Assembly (NCBI RefSeq): GCF_016741815.1 | Contig: NZ_JAERRJ010000015.1 | Span: forward strand, 62,001 to 126,000 | Length of the DNA: 64,000 nucleotides | DNA from: Nocardia acididurans | Lineage (GTDB): Bacteria; Actinomycetota; Actinomycetes; Mycobacteriales; Mycobacteriaceae | Direction of reading: 5' to 3' | Shown: one piece after another, positions 24,708 through 33,138 of the stretch | How the letters are laid out: every line of letters begins with the position of its first letter | Numbering within the stretch: position 1 is the first letter of the stretch | Translations under genes and position numbers: made by a program | The notes under the pieces: generated by a model | Seen by the model: the letters and a program-made list of their open reading frames with translations, nothing else | The model's database searches: none | Told to the model about the DNA's origin: nothing

Positions 24708-25490
24708 TCAGCCGAGCTGGATGGAGCGTTTGGCGAGGCCGCGCCAGAAGCCGTCGATGACGGGCCGCTGGGTGGCGAGATCGGTTTCGCCCGCGCCGAG
24801 TGCGACGAACAGCGGCGCGAAGTGTTCGGTGCGCGGATGCGCCAGCTGTGCGGCGGGCGCCTTGTGCGCGAAGTCGAGCAGGGCGTCGACATCGGCGGTT
24901 GCCAGTGCCTCGCGCCCCCATGCGTCGAAGTCGGCCATCACCGGATGCACCGATCCGTCGTCGCTCAGTGCCCGCAGATTGTGGGTGAAGAAGCCGCTGC
25001 CGATGATGAGCACGCCGTCGTCCCGCAGTGGCGCGAGTTTGCGGCCCAGGGCCATGAGCGCGCGCGGGTCCAGGGTGGGCAGTGACATCTGCAGTACCGG
25101 CACATCCGCGTCCGGGTACATCTCCACCAGCGGCACATAGGCCCCGTGATCGAGGCCGCGATCGGGTGCGTCCTGCACCGGAATGCCCGGCCCGCGCAAC
25201 AGCTTCCGCACCTTCCCGGCCAGTTCGGGCGCACCCGGCGCGGGGTAGCGAACGTTGTAGTAGTGCTGCGGGAATCCCCAGAAGTCGTACACCAGCGGGA
25301 TCGTCTCGGTCGCGCCGAGCGCCACCGGTGCGTCTTCCCAGTGCGCCGAAATCATCAGCACCGCTGTCGGTTTCGGCAATCCGGCGGACCAGGCCGCGAG
25401 TTGTCCGGGCCACAGCGGATCGTCGGCCAGCGGTGGCGCACCGTGCGACAGGTAGAGCACGGGCATCCGGTTCGCCTGTTCGACGGCCAT
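24708..25490 (-). CDS. LigB-type extradiol dioxygenase (DODA/YgiD family)
   Basis: 260 aa from ATG 25490, with AGGAGG four bases upstream. Class III extradiol dioxygenase fold; His ligands are visible in YLSHGAPP (near residue 14), SAHWED, and LDHGAYVPL, with FTHNLRAL later. This matches the YgiD/4,5-DOPA extradiol dioxygenase family of Zn/Fe enzymes that open catechol rings. It heads an operon with DoxX and is divergent from MarR. Expected role: removal of catechols or quinone-type stressors (inference). Confidence 0.93.
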   Translation of the reverse strand: MAVEQANRMPVLYLSHGAPPLADDPLWPGQLAAWSAGLPKPTAVLMISAHWEDAPVALGATETIPLVYDFWGFPQHYYNVRYPAPGAPELAGKVRKLLRGPGIPVQDAPDRGLDHGAYVPLVEMYPDADVPVLQMSLPTLDPRALMALGRKLAPLRDDGVLIIGSGFFTHNLRALSDDGSVHPVMADFDAWGREALATADVDALLDFAHKAPAAQLAHPRTEHFAPLFVALGAGETDLATQRPVIDGFWRGLAKRSIQLG

Positions 25491-25503
25491 CACACCTCCT
25501 CTT

Positions 25504-25517
25504 GTTCAAATTTGAAC
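25504..25517. promoter_or_regulatory. MarR operator 1
   Basis: GTTCAAATTTGAAC is a perfect 14-bp palindrome located 13 bases before the dioxygenase ATG, so binding would block that promoter or its start region. Its half-site GTTCAAAT is shared with operator 2, 36 bp away centre to centre. Confidence 0.72.
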
Positions 25518-25537
25518 CAGAACCGCAGCCTAGCTGA

Positions 25538-25555
25538 TTGTTCAAATCTGAACAA
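25538..25555. promoter_or_regulatory. MarR operator 2
   Basis: TTGTTCA-AATC-TGAACAA, a near-perfect 18-bp palindrome 18 bases before the MarR GTG start. With operator 1 it would allow one regulator to control both divergent units, including its own gene. Confidence 0.72.
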
Positions 25556-25573
25556 GATGCGTAGGCTGGCCCC

Positions 25574-26038
25574 GTGCCCGAACCCCAATGGCTCGACAAC
25601 GAGGAAATGCGCACCTGGACGGCCCTGCTGTCCGGCTGGGCGCTGCTCGAACGGGAAGTCGAGCAGCAGCTCAAACGTGATGCGGGCCTCTCGCACACCC
25701 AGTACGAAGTCCTCGTCCGCCTGGCCGACGCCCCCGACGGCACCATCCGCATGACCGAACTGGCCGCCTCCCTCATCAACTCCAAGAGCAGGCTCAGCTA
25801 CCAGATCGACCAACTCGAGAAGGCCGGCCTGGTCCGCCGCGGCACCGTCCCCGGCGACAGCCGCGGCGTCACCGCCGAACTCACCACCAAAGGCCGCCGC
25901 GCCCTCGAGGAAGCCGCCCCCGGCCACGTCACCCTGGTCCGCGACCTGCTCATCGACGTCCTCACCCCGGCCCAGCGAACCGCCATCGCCGACGGCCTCG
26001 CTGAGGTCGCCGACCGGATTCGCGCTCGACTATTGTGA
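25574..26038 (+). CDS. MarR family transcriptional regulator
   Basis: 154 aa from GTG 25574. Typical MarR layout: dimerisation helix at the N-terminus (WTALLSGWALLEREVEQQLKRD), winged helix LSHTQYEVLVRLADAPDGTIRMTELAA, recognition helix SKSRLSYQIDQLEKAGLVRR, and wing DSRGVTAELTTKGR. No conserved N-terminal Cys is present, so sensing is probably by ligand and not by thiol oxidation. It is divergent from the dioxygenase-DoxX operon and two palindromes lie between them. Confidence 0.95.
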   Translation: MPEPQWLDNEEMRTWTALLSGWALLEREVEQQLKRDAGLSHTQYEVLVRLADAPDGTIRMTELAASLINSKSRLSYQIDQLEKAGLVRRGTVPGDSRGVTAELTTKGRRALEEAAPGHVTLVRDLLIDVLTPAQRTAIADGLAEVADRIRARLL

Positions 26039-26077
26039 GCGGGCTGATTGAGGCTGTGCAGATCGAGGGAATAACGC

Positions 26078-27958
26078 GTGACACTGGGGTGGGTAACCGA
26101 TCGGTCCGATGCGGACCGATCGGGAGTATCAGTTGCCGAAAAAGCCGCACCGGAAACGGTTGACCCGCGCCGTATTCGGCGGTGGGTGCGGCGAGTGCGC
26201 GCGGCGCGCACCGATCTCATTGTCGCCGGTGGCTATGTGTCGCTCGCGGTATTCGTCCTCGCCGGGCTGTGGCGGAACCCCGATACCGCCTACCTGAGCA
26301 ACAGTGATCAGGACCAGACGCTCTACGAGTGGTTCTACGGGATCACGGCGTGGAATATCACCAATCTGGAAAGTCCGTTCAGCACGCAGTTGCAGGGATA
26401 TCCCGACGGCGTGAACATGATGGCAAATACCCTCATGTACGGGTGGGGCGTCCCGTTCACGCCTGTCACGCTGCTGTTCGGGCCTACCGTCACCTTCGTC
26501 GCGGCGCTCACTTTCGGTCTGTCCGGCACGGCATTCGCCTGGTACTGGGTGTTCTCCCGGGAGCTGGTGGAGTCGAAATTCGCTGCGGCCGTTGGTGGTT
26601 TGTTCTGTGGATTCGCGCCCGCGATGATTTCGCACACCAATGGGCACCCGAATTTCGTTGTGCTGGTGTTGCTTCCGTTCATCGCGCTGCAGGTCATCAC
26701 GATGGCGCGGCGGGCGGACAGCGCTCCGCAGACGCGTCCGGTGTGGCAGCCGCGGGCCGCCATTGTGCTGGGTGTGCTGGTTGCCCTGCAGCTCACGCTG
26801 GGTGAGGAGCCGCTGCTGATCTTCGCGCTGGGTTTCGCGGTGTTCGCGCTGGCCTATCTGCGTAACCGGCGGACCATCGCGCTCACGGTGCGGGCGGTCG
26901 CGCCGTCCATTCTGCTCGGCGCGCTGGTTACCTTGGCGCTCACCGGGTTCGGGCTGTGGTGGCAGTTCGCCGGACCGCAGTCGTATCGGTTCATCGGTCA
27001 CGGCCGCGTGGGCAACGATCTGCTGTCGCTGTTCCAGTTCTCGTCGGCCTCGGCCGGCAGCGCGGTGTCATTCGGCCCGGATGTGGCCATCAATCCGACC
27101 GAGCACAATTCCTATTTCGGGTGGCCGCTGCTGCTGCTCGTCTTCGTGACCGCGTATTTCCTGCGGCGTGAACGCATTGTGCGGGCCGCGGTGTTCGTCG
27201 GAGTGCTGTTCACGGTGCTGTCGCTGGGCATTGTGCTGTCCGTCGACGGCGTACTGACGTTCAGTGAAGGCAAATACGCCATGGTGCCCATGCCGTGGCT
27301 GGTATTCGGCTGGGCGCCGCCGCTGAACGGAATCATCGAAGCCCGATTCGCCATGATCGCCATTCCGGCCATCGCGATCGTGCTGACCCTGGGCGTCCAG
27401 CGGGCGCTGGATCAGCTGCGCGACTCCACGGTGGACAGGTGGCGGCCCGTGGCCTGGTTCGGCGCGCTGGCCTGCGCCCTGCTGCCCCTCGCGCCGACCA
27501 TGCTGCCCGTCGAGGACCGCACTCCGACGCCCGCGTTTTTCGCCGAAGGCACCGTCCGGCAGTACATCTCGGACGGTTCGGTGCTGATCGTGCCCCCGCC
27601 CACCGCCACCGACGCCATCGCCCTGCGCTGGCAGGTCGACTCCGACTTCGCCTTCCCGCTGGTGGGCGGCTACTTCTGTGGTCCGAGCGGCGAGGACAAG
27701 CGGTCCGGCTACGGTTCCGACCCTCGGCCCACCGGCAATCTGCTCACCCTGGTCCGGGCGTTCGACACGCTTCCGGTCGTGGACCAGGCGCTGCGCGATC
27801 AGGCTCTCGTGGACCTGCGCTACTGGGAGGCCGACGTGGTGGTGCTGCCGCCCACCGACAACGCGGATGCCTTGCGCCGCACCGTCGATCAGCTACTGGG
27901 CTTCCCCGCCCAGCAGGTGGACGGTGTGTGGGTGTGGGACGTGCGAGAGCTGATCTGA
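26078..27958 (+). CDS. Large GT-C-like polytopic membrane protein, copy 1
   Basis: 626 aa. About eleven membrane helices follow a charged N-terminus of about 45 residues. The first outer loop contains SNSDQDQTLYEWFYGITAWN and YPDGVNMMANTLMYGWG, with an acidic DQDQ motif like the catalytic loops of GT-C glycosyltransferases. A soluble domain of about 130 residues ends the protein. No experimentally studied family is recognised; a polyprenyl-phosphate-sugar transferase for envelope glycans is plausible. The next gene starts directly after the stop and is a close paralogue. The start is a GTG; the paralogue begins about ten codons later in alignment, so the true start is uncertain. Confidence 0.8.
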   Translation: MTLGWVTDRSDADRSGVSVAEKAAPETVDPRRIRRWVRRVRAARTDLIVAGGYVSLAVFVLAGLWRNPDTAYLSNSDQDQTLYEWFYGITAWNITNLESPFSTQLQGYPDGVNMMANTLMYGWGVPFTPVTLLFGPTVTFVAALTFGLSGTAFAWYWVFSRELVESKFAAAVGGLFCGFAPAMISHTNGHPNFVVLVLLPFIALQVITMARRADSAPQTRPVWQPRAAIVLGVLVALQLTLGEEPLLIFALGFAVFALAYLRNRRTIALTVRAVAPSILLGALVTLALTGFGLWWQFAGPQSYRFIGHGRVGNDLLSLFQFSSASAGSAVSFGPDVAINPTEHNSYFGWPLLLLVFVTAYFLRRERIVRAAVFVGVLFTVLSLGIVLSVDGVLTFSEGKYAMVPMPWLVFGWAPPLNGIIEARFAMIAIPAIAIVLTLGVQRALDQLRDSTVDRWRPVAWFGALACALLPLAPTMLPVEDRTPTPAFFAEGTVRQYISDGSVLIVPPPTATDAIALRWQVDSDFAFPLVGGYFCGPSGEDKRSGYGSDPRPTGNLLTLVRAFDTLPVVDQALRDQALVDLRYWEADVVVLPPTDNADALRRTVDQLLGFPAQQVDGVWVWDVRELI

Positions 27959-29803
27959 GTGACCGACCGGACCGAAACGGGCCGATCGGCAGTAGCGGTT
28001 GCGGACCGGATCGCACCGGGAACGGCGGACTCCGGCCGCGCTCGGCCCGAACAGTCGGCGCGGCGAGTGCCTTCGGTGCGCACCGACCTCCTCGTCGCCG
28101 GTGGCTATCTGTCGCTCGCGGTGTTCGTGCTCGCCGGGCTGTGGCTGAACCCTCGGAATGGCTACCTGGTCAAGAGCGATCAGGACCAGGCCATGTTCGA
28201 GTGGTTCTTCTCGGTCACGGCGTGGAAGCTCACCCATCCCGAGAATCCGCTCGGCTCGCAGCTGCAGAACTATCCCGACGGCGTCAACATGATGGCCAAT
28301 ACCTCCATGTTCGGGTGGGGTGTGCCGCTCACGCCCGTCACGCTGCTGTTCGGACCCACCGTGACCTTCGTGCTGGCGCTCACCCTGGGCCTGTCGGGTA
28401 CGGCCTTCGCCTGGTACCGGCTGTTCGCGCGAGAGCTGGTGGAGTCCGAATTCGCTGCGGCGGTAGGCGGTTTGTTCTGCGGCTTCGCGCCCGCGATGAT
28501 CTCGCACGCCACAGCGCATCCGAATTTCGTTGTGCTGGCGTTGCTTCCGCTCATCGCCTCGCGGGTCATCACCATGGCGCGGCGCGCCAACTACCTCGAA
28601 GCGCGCCGGCGCTGGCAGCCGCGCCCGGCCCTGGCGCTGGGTCTGCTGGTGGCGCTGCAGATCGCGCTGGGTGAGGAGCCGCTGCTGCTCTTCGCGCTGG
28701 GTTTCGCGGTCTTCGGCCTGGCCTACCTGCGGACCCCGCGCGCCATCCTGCGCACGCTGCGCGCGCTCGCGCCGCCGGTGCTGCTCGCGGCACTGATCAC
28801 GGTGGCGCTCACCGCGATTCCGCTGTGGTGGCAGTTCTTCGGGCCGCAGTCGTATCGATTCATCGGCTACGGGCGCGGGGGCAACGACCTGCTGGCGCTG
28901 TTCCAGTTCGCGCCGGAATCGGCGGGCAGTGTGCTCTCGTTCGGCCCGGACGTGAGCATCAACCCGACCGAGCACAACTCCTATTTCGGCTGGCCGCTGC
29001 TGCTGCTCCTCGCCGTGAGCGCGGTCCTGCTGCGGCGTGAGCGCGTCGTGCAGGCCGCCCTGGCCGTCATCGTGGCGTTCACGGCGCTGTCGATGGGCGT
29101 CATGCTGTCCATCGACGGTGAGTTCACCATCGTGCCCATGCCGTGGCTGATCGCCGGACAGCTCCCGCTGCTGAACGGAATCGTCGAATCCCGGTTCGCC
29201 ATGGTGGCCATTCCGGCCATCGCGATCGTCCTGGCCCTGGGCACCCAGCGTGCTCTCGACCACCGGCGTTCCCCCGCGAGCGGGTGGCGGCCCGCGCCCT
29301 GGTTCGGCGCGCTGGCCTGCGCCCTGCTGCCCCTCGCGCCGACCATGCTGCCGGTCGTGGACCGCACCCCGACGCCCGCCTTCTTCGCCGAAGGCACTGT
29401 CCGCCGGTATGTTTCGGACGGGTCGGTGCTGATCGTGCCGCCGCCCACTGCGGCCGACGCCGTCGCGTTGCGCTGGCAGATCGACTCCGACTTCACCTAT
29501 CCGCTGGTGGGCGGCTACTTCGTCGGCCCCAGCGGCCCCGACAAGAAGGCCCGCTACGGCCCCGAAGCCCGGCCCACCGCGAATCTGCTCACGCTCGTCC
29601 GGGCATTCGACACGGTGCCGGTCGTCGACGCGACTCTGCGAGCACAGACTCGCGCGGATCTGCGCTACTGGGAGGCCGACGTGGTGGTGCTGCCGCCCAC
29701 GGACAGCGGTGACGCCTTGCGCCGCACCATGGATCAGTTGCTGGGCTTCCCCGCCCGGCAGGTGGACGGTGTGTGGGTGTGGGACGTGCGCGCCCTGGTG
29801 TGA
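27959..29803 (+). CDS. Large GT-C-like polytopic membrane protein, copy 2
   Basis: 614 aa, paralogue of the preceding gene across its whole length. Shared blocks include YPDGVNMMAN, GWGVP, GPTVTFV, GPQSYRFIG, INPTEHNSYFGWPLLLL and RTPTPAFFAEGTVR. The first-loop motif is KSDQDQAMFEWFF. GTG follows the previous stop with no gap, so the two are co-translated. Blocks of near-identical DNA show a tandem duplication that has since diverged, mainly in loops. The role is presumed to be glycosyl transfer in the envelope, as for copy 1. Confidence 0.8.
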   Translation: MTDRTETGRSAVAVADRIAPGTADSGRARPEQSARRVPSVRTDLLVAGGYLSLAVFVLAGLWLNPRNGYLVKSDQDQAMFEWFFSVTAWKLTHPENPLGSQLQNYPDGVNMMANTSMFGWGVPLTPVTLLFGPTVTFVLALTLGLSGTAFAWYRLFARELVESEFAAAVGGLFCGFAPAMISHATAHPNFVVLALLPLIASRVITMARRANYLEARRRWQPRPALALGLLVALQIALGEEPLLLFALGFAVFGLAYLRTPRAILRTLRALAPPVLLAALITVALTAIPLWWQFFGPQSYRFIGYGRGGNDLLALFQFAPESAGSVLSFGPDVSINPTEHNSYFGWPLLLLLAVSAVLLRRERVVQAALAVIVAFTALSMGVMLSIDGEFTIVPMPWLIAGQLPLLNGIVESRFAMVAIPAIAIVLALGTQRALDHRRSPASGWRPAPWFGALACALLPLAPTMLPVVDRTPTPAFFAEGTVRRYVSDGSVLIVPPPTAADAVALRWQIDSDFTYPLVGGYFVGPSGPDKKARYGPEARPTANLLTLVRAFDTVPVVDATLRAQTRADLRYWEADVVVLPPTDSGDALRRTMDQLLGFPARQVDGVWVWDVRALV

Positions 29804-29912
29804 ACCGGAGGATCCGGCGTGGAACCGGTGCTCTGCGGTCCGGACGGTTTGGTCCGGTCGTTCCCGGGTAGGGCGTGGACGTCGGAAACCGTTGACTATC
29901 AGGAGCATAACG

Positions 29913-30167
29913 ATGACGAAGGCTGAAGAGACCGGTCAGTTCACCGGCACGATCGACAAGGATTACAACCTCATCTGGTTCACCGAATCGTGCTTGAGCA
30001 ATGCGCTGCGCATGGAGAACTATGCGCGTGATGCCGAACGGGACGGGGACGGTGAGTTGGCGGAGTTCTTCCGCCGTGCGCAGCGGGAGAGCCGCAAGGG
30101 TGCCGAGCAGGGGAAGTCGTTGCTGCGCAGTCGTTTGACTGCGGAAATGGGCAATGTCCGGCCCTGA
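29913..30167 (+). CDS. Small helical protein of unknown function
   Basis: 84 aa from ATG 29913, with AGGAG seven bases upstream. The sequence is a likely helical hairpin (LIWFTESCLSNALRMENYARDAERDGD, then LAEFFRRAQRESRKGAEQGKSLL), reminiscent of ferritin-like or rubrerythrin half-bundles but without clear metal ligands. I do not recognise a characterised family. It follows the GT-C pair by 109 bases and ends before a strong bidirectional terminator. Confidence 0.78.
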   Translation: MTKAEETGQFTGTIDKDYNLIWFTESCLSNALRMENYARDAERDGDGELAEFFRRAQRESRKGAEQGKSLLRSRLTAEMGNVRP

Positions 30168-30250
30168 CGGGCACGGACGCGTCGCCCGGATTGCGACTGG
30201 CAGGCGTATCCGGAGCCTCGTCGCCGGCGACGAGTCCGCCTTCAACGCAA

Positions 30251-30284
30251 GCTGCGGGCCGAGTGATTTCACTCGGCCCGCAGC
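30251..30284. terminator. Bidirectional terminator
   Basis: A perfect 15-bp stem (GCTGCGGGCCGAGTG at 30251-30265 with its complement at 30270-30284) and ATTT loop, between two convergent genes. It should serve both the 84-aa gene and the KGG gene. Confidence 0.88.
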
Positions 30285-30303
30285 CTATTGCTGATCGGCT
30301 GGC

Positions 30304-30504
30304 TCACTGGCCGCCGTGGCTGTGCTGGCCGCCCTTGACCTTCGCCTCGTGCGGTTGCGCCTCGGCGCCCTTGCGACCGGCCTCGTGCGGATCCGCGGCG
30401 TTGGCTTCCCCGAAGCTGCCGCTGCTGGCCTTGCCGCCCTTGGCGGCCTGCTTCTCGGTGTCGTCGCGGTTGCCGAACTGTCCGGGATTGTTCGGATCAG
30501 GCAT
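30304..30504 (-). CDS. KGG-motif stress-induced hydrophilic protein
   Basis: 66 aa from ATG 30504, with AGGAGG eight bases upstream. The protein is very hydrophilic and disordered, with NNPGQFGNRDD, KGGKASSGSFG, ADPHEAGRKGAEAQPHEAKVKGG and a His/Gly tail. The KGG repeats match the stress-induced acidophilic-repeat family (GsiB/con-10-like), which is expressed in general stress and desiccation. Twenty upstream codons in frame are not used because the ribosome binding site fits the inner ATG. Confidence 0.83.
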   Translation of the reverse strand: MPDPNNPGQFGNRDDTEKQAAKGGKASSGSFGEANAADPHEAGRKGAEAQPHEAKVKGGQHSHGGQ

Positions 30505-30678
30505 CTGTCGAACCTCCTGTGTCGAACCTGGTTTCGTGGATACGAGTCCGTGATCCACCTTCACGCACTACCCGATCCCGGCCGAGTAACCCGCGGCAGA
30601 CCTTTCCCGAACCGATCGGCATACCTGTGGCTACGTCAGTGTTGTTGCGCCTCAGCACTTCTGATCCGGGTGCTTCGC

Positions 30679-31026
30679 TCACGCGCTCGGGTATCGGTGC
30701 TCGGTCAGCAGCCGGGCCAGGTGTGCGGTGTTGCGGGCCAGGGTGGCCGTTGTGGTGGCGACCTCTTCGGGTGGTTCGTCGAGATCGAGGTAGTCGGTGC
30801 TGCCCATGGCGTGGTCGTTCCAATAGGTGCAGCCCTGGGCGGGGATGCTGAATCCGATGTCGTTGAGCCCCTGGAACAGGTCGGCGACGATCTTGTGCGC
30901 GCCGTCCTCGTTGCCGACCACGGCGGCCACGGCGACCTTGCCGGTCATGGCGGGGCGGCCCGCGTCGTCGGTGCGGGAGAGCTCGGCGTCCAGTCGTTCC
31001 AGGACGCGCTGTGCGATCGAGGACAT
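30679..31026 (-). pseudogene. Truncated flavodoxin/NAD(P)H-dependent FMN oxidoreductase
   Basis: The 115-codon frame begins inside the fold: MSSIAQRVLERLDAELSR corresponds to the segment after the HWGSMS loop of WrbA/flavodoxin-family reductases, and GKVAVAAVVGNEDGAHKI plus NDIGFSIPAQGCTYWNDHAMGSTDYLD follow normally to the C-terminus. About 80 N-terminal residues, including the FMN phosphate-binding loop, are missing. Just upstream the sequence becomes a fragment of another gene (DUF397), so the 5' end was lost by rearrangement. Confidence 0.78.
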
Positions 31027-31100
31027 ATGTCTTGAGCGGCAGATCGGGCGCAGTCGGCGGCGCGAGTATCACGATCCATCCGGATAGTAGCGCTACCCTT

Positions 31101-31193
31101 GCGGATGCGAGCGTTGTGTTGGTTTACAACTATGAAGAGTGGGACGCCTTCATAAAGGGTGTTGCTAGCGGCGAGTTCGTCCGACTCCCATAG
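31101..31193 (+). pseudogene. DUF397 gene remnant (3' end)
   Basis: The frame reads ADASVVLVYNYEEWDAFIKG, then VASGEFVRLP and stop. The pattern V-L-V-x5-EW-x-AF-x-x-G-V-x-x-GEF is the C-terminal half of DUF397 proteins, small partners of XRE-type regulators in actinomycetes. No N-terminal half or XRE partner is present. It abuts the truncated flavodoxin gene head to head. Confidence 0.68.
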
Positions 31194-31251
31194 CGGGCAC
31201 CAATGCCTGTGCGGGGCATCAGAACTCGTGTTCTCCGCCGTTCCTAGGCTC

Positions 31252-31421
31252 TCATGAGTCGGCGTATTCGGGGCTTTCGTTCTCCAAGTAGAGGATGGTG
31301 TTGTCGGCGCGAGCCTGGACGCGTCTGAGCATGTGCGCCGGGAGGCGGTCTGGTCGTAGTATCGCAGCGTCCGTGCCGTTATCCCGGACACTCGGGCTAC
31401 CTGTTGTATCGACCAACTCAT
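31252..31421 (-). pseudogene. MerR-family regulator remnant
   Basis: From ATG 31421 (GGAGGGG six bases upstream) the frame gives MSWSIQQVARVSGITARTLR and YYDQ, a textbook MerR HTH. After about 24 codons MerR similarity is lost. A second frame then carries RLPAHMLRRVQARADNTILY and ESPEYADS to a stop at 31252. An internal deletion or frameshift has destroyed the gene. Its own MerR-type promoter is intact upstream. Confidence 0.72.
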
Positions 31422-31452
31422 CGTCGACCCCTCCGTTCGCGTGGCCTTCAAA

Positions 31453-31483
31453 ACGGTAGAAGCTGCCGCCACGGCAAGGTCAA
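31453..31483 (-). promoter_or_regulatory. MerR-type promoter with 19-bp spacer
   Basis: On the minus strand TTGACC (31483-31478) and TACCGT (31458-31453) are separated by exactly 19 bp. The spacer holds the inverted repeat TGCCG-TGG-CGGCA. An overlong 19-bp spacer with a central dyad is the hallmark of MerR-activated promoters; it would drive the broken MerR gene. Confidence 0.65.
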
Positions 31484-31582
31484 CACTTGGTTGCGAGGTG
31501 CCCAGCCATGCCGTCGGGTGCAGCATGAACTCCGGCGAGCCGGTCGGCGAGTGAGCTCCCAATCATTCGGCTGGACCACGGT

Positions 31583-32026
31583 CTACCTGCTCGCGCGGCC
31601 CAGAGCTGGTCTGGTTCGCCACAGCTCAATTCCAATGTTGACGAGTTCGACTCGGTTGAGGTCGATGACGGCGTCGAGCGGATGCCAGGCGGCGAGGTCG
31701 GTCGAGCCGTTGGTCTCGTTGCGGAGTTCACCAGCGGTGATCTGGTCCTCGTAAATGATTCGAATCCCGTGAAAGTCGGTGGATTCACCTCGTGGGCGCG
31801 GGTACCGGCGATTGATCGAGTCGATGCCGATGAGGCCGATTAGCTCGATGGTGTACCCGGTCTCCTCGCCTACCTCACGGACAGCTGTTGCGATCGGGTC
31901 CTCGCCGTGGTGCATTCCGCCGCCCGGTAGCGTCCACTGCTTGCCGCCGTCGGGGGCTATCCACCGGGTCAGCAGGATCTCGGTCGCGCCGGCGGCTTCG
32001 CGTACGCATGCAGCGTAGGCGGCCAC
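31583..32026 (-). CDS. NUDIX hydrolase
   Basis: 147 aa from GTG 32026. The full Nudix box is present (GGMHHGEDPIATAVREVGEETGY fits Gx5Ex7REUxEExGU), with the aromatic TLPGG just before. It should hydrolyse a nucleoside diphosphate linked to another group; the substrate is unknown. GC content is lower than in the flanking backbone. The next gene upstream on the same strand is an unrelated YbaB-like gene. Confidence 0.93.
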   Translation of the reverse strand: MAAYAACVREAAGATEILLTRWIAPDGGKQWTLPGGGMHHGEDPIATAVREVGEETGYTIELIGLIGIDSINRRYPRPRGESTDFHGIRIIYEDQITAGELRNETNGSTDLAAWHPLDAVIDLNRVELVNIGIELWRTRPALGRASR

Positions 32027-32112
32027 TCACAACTCTTTCTGCACTCTGCGAGGCTACTCTGAGTGAACGGCTATACCAGGCAACGCAATTCGCGACTGGT
32101 TGCTGAGCTTCG

Positions 32113-32535
32113 TTACCAGTCCGGAGCTGTAATGCGGGATCCGCGCTCGTCTTGGTGCCAGTCCTCGTAGCTCAGAGTGCCTTTGAATGCGTCCTCCTGG
32201 TTCAAGGCGACCGTGGCGGGATCGGTTGCGTGCGTCGGTGTCTCCTGCATAGGTTCATCACGAAGGTTGTGTCCTGCAGCCTCGTAAGCTGTACGGCGGG
32301 CTTGCTCGACCAAGTCGAGAACGGTGGCTACCAGCTCGTTGGGATCAGTCGGATGCGCGGGATCGGTGCGTTCCCAGCGGTGAATAGTTCCGTCTGCGCT
32401 CGCAGCGACCGATACCGATCCGTCGCGCGACGTTGCGACCGCAACCTGCTTCCTGAGAACGGCTTGTACCGCCGAAATATCCTCGGCGGACAACGCCGCC
32501 GCGCGATTTGCGGGTCGGTCATCCTGGTTTCCCAT
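32113..32535 (-). CDS. YbaB/EbfC-like small protein, type VII-cargo associated
   Basis: 140 aa from ATG 32535, with AGGGGTGAC directly upstream. The middle part, VSVAASADGTIHRWERTD then ELVATVLDLVEQARRTAYEAA, resembles the YbaB/EbfC-like proteins often found next to WXG100/ESX-cargo genes in Nocardia, where they may act as chaperones or nucleoid proteins. The C-terminal 50 residues are polar and unassigned. It is divergent from a frameshifted small-helical gene and a DUF1023 hydrolase, which supports this association. Family call is tentative. Confidence 0.6.
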   Translation of the reverse strand: MGNQDDRPANRAAALSAEDISAVQAVLRKQVAVATSRDGSVSVAASADGTIHRWERTDPAHPTDPNELVATVLDLVEQARRTAYEAAGHNLRDEPMQETPTHATDPATVALNQEDAFKGTLSYEDWHQDERGSRITAPDW

Positions 32536-32810
32536 GTCACCCCTGCTCGGACTGCCCCGACACACAGGGTTCATCTGGATGCGTGGCCTGTCAACCCATG
32601 CGGTCCATTGGTGGTGGGAACGGACGTGCGGGTCGTACTGTGCTGATCTACCCGCTGTGCTGGGTCATCGACGGTCCACCGCGGGTCTCGAGGCCGACTG
32701 GGTGCTCCGCCGCATCCTTTGACCAGGTGAGATCTACAACGTAAAGTGCGGACAACTGTCCAGTCGGCGTTGTGGTGTGGCAGCGCCGACATTCCAAGGG
32801 GGATCAGACC

Positions 32811-33138
32811 ATGGCTCCTGAACCGATTCCGTTTCCTGCCTCTGGTGCGTCGGGATTGGGTGTGGATTTCGAACAGCTGAAGAGAATCCACACCACCTGG
32901 ATCCAGGGAGGCCGGTGATCTGCGCAAGCTCGTGTGGTCGGATTTCTCGGCGGCATCGGGTGAGGGCAGCGACGTCTTGTGCGCGGTCCGGGACTGCGCC
33001 GAGCCCGCCACGGCGGCTGGCGAGTCGATGGCTACCCGTTTCTCTTCGATGGCCGATGTGCTGGCGTACTTCGCCACCAGCATCGAGGCCCTCGACGCCG
33101 CTTCCGCCGAGGAGCTACGCAAACTGGTGCCGCGCTGA
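32811..33138 (+). pseudogene. Small helical (WXG100-like) protein, frameshifted
   Basis: ATG 32811 has AAGGGGGAT upstream and gives 35 codons (FPASGASGLGVDFEQLKRIH) before TGA at 32916. Without one G of the GGGAGG run near 32906, the frame would continue as WIQEAGDLRKL and on through the visible 3' frame (SDFSAASGEGSDVLCAVRD ... AEELRKLVPR) to a stop at 33138. The repaired product would be about 108 aa, all-helical, the size of WXG100/ESX substrates, though no WxG is present. The stop overlaps the hydrolase ATG (TGATG). A sequencing error in the G run is possible. Confidence 0.65.

Noticed and set aside
24157..25785. One continuous minus-strand frame covering DoxX and the region opposite the dioxygenase
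   Set aside because: Only the last 173 codons are DoxX; the upstream part is out of frame with the dioxygenase gene and has no family signal.
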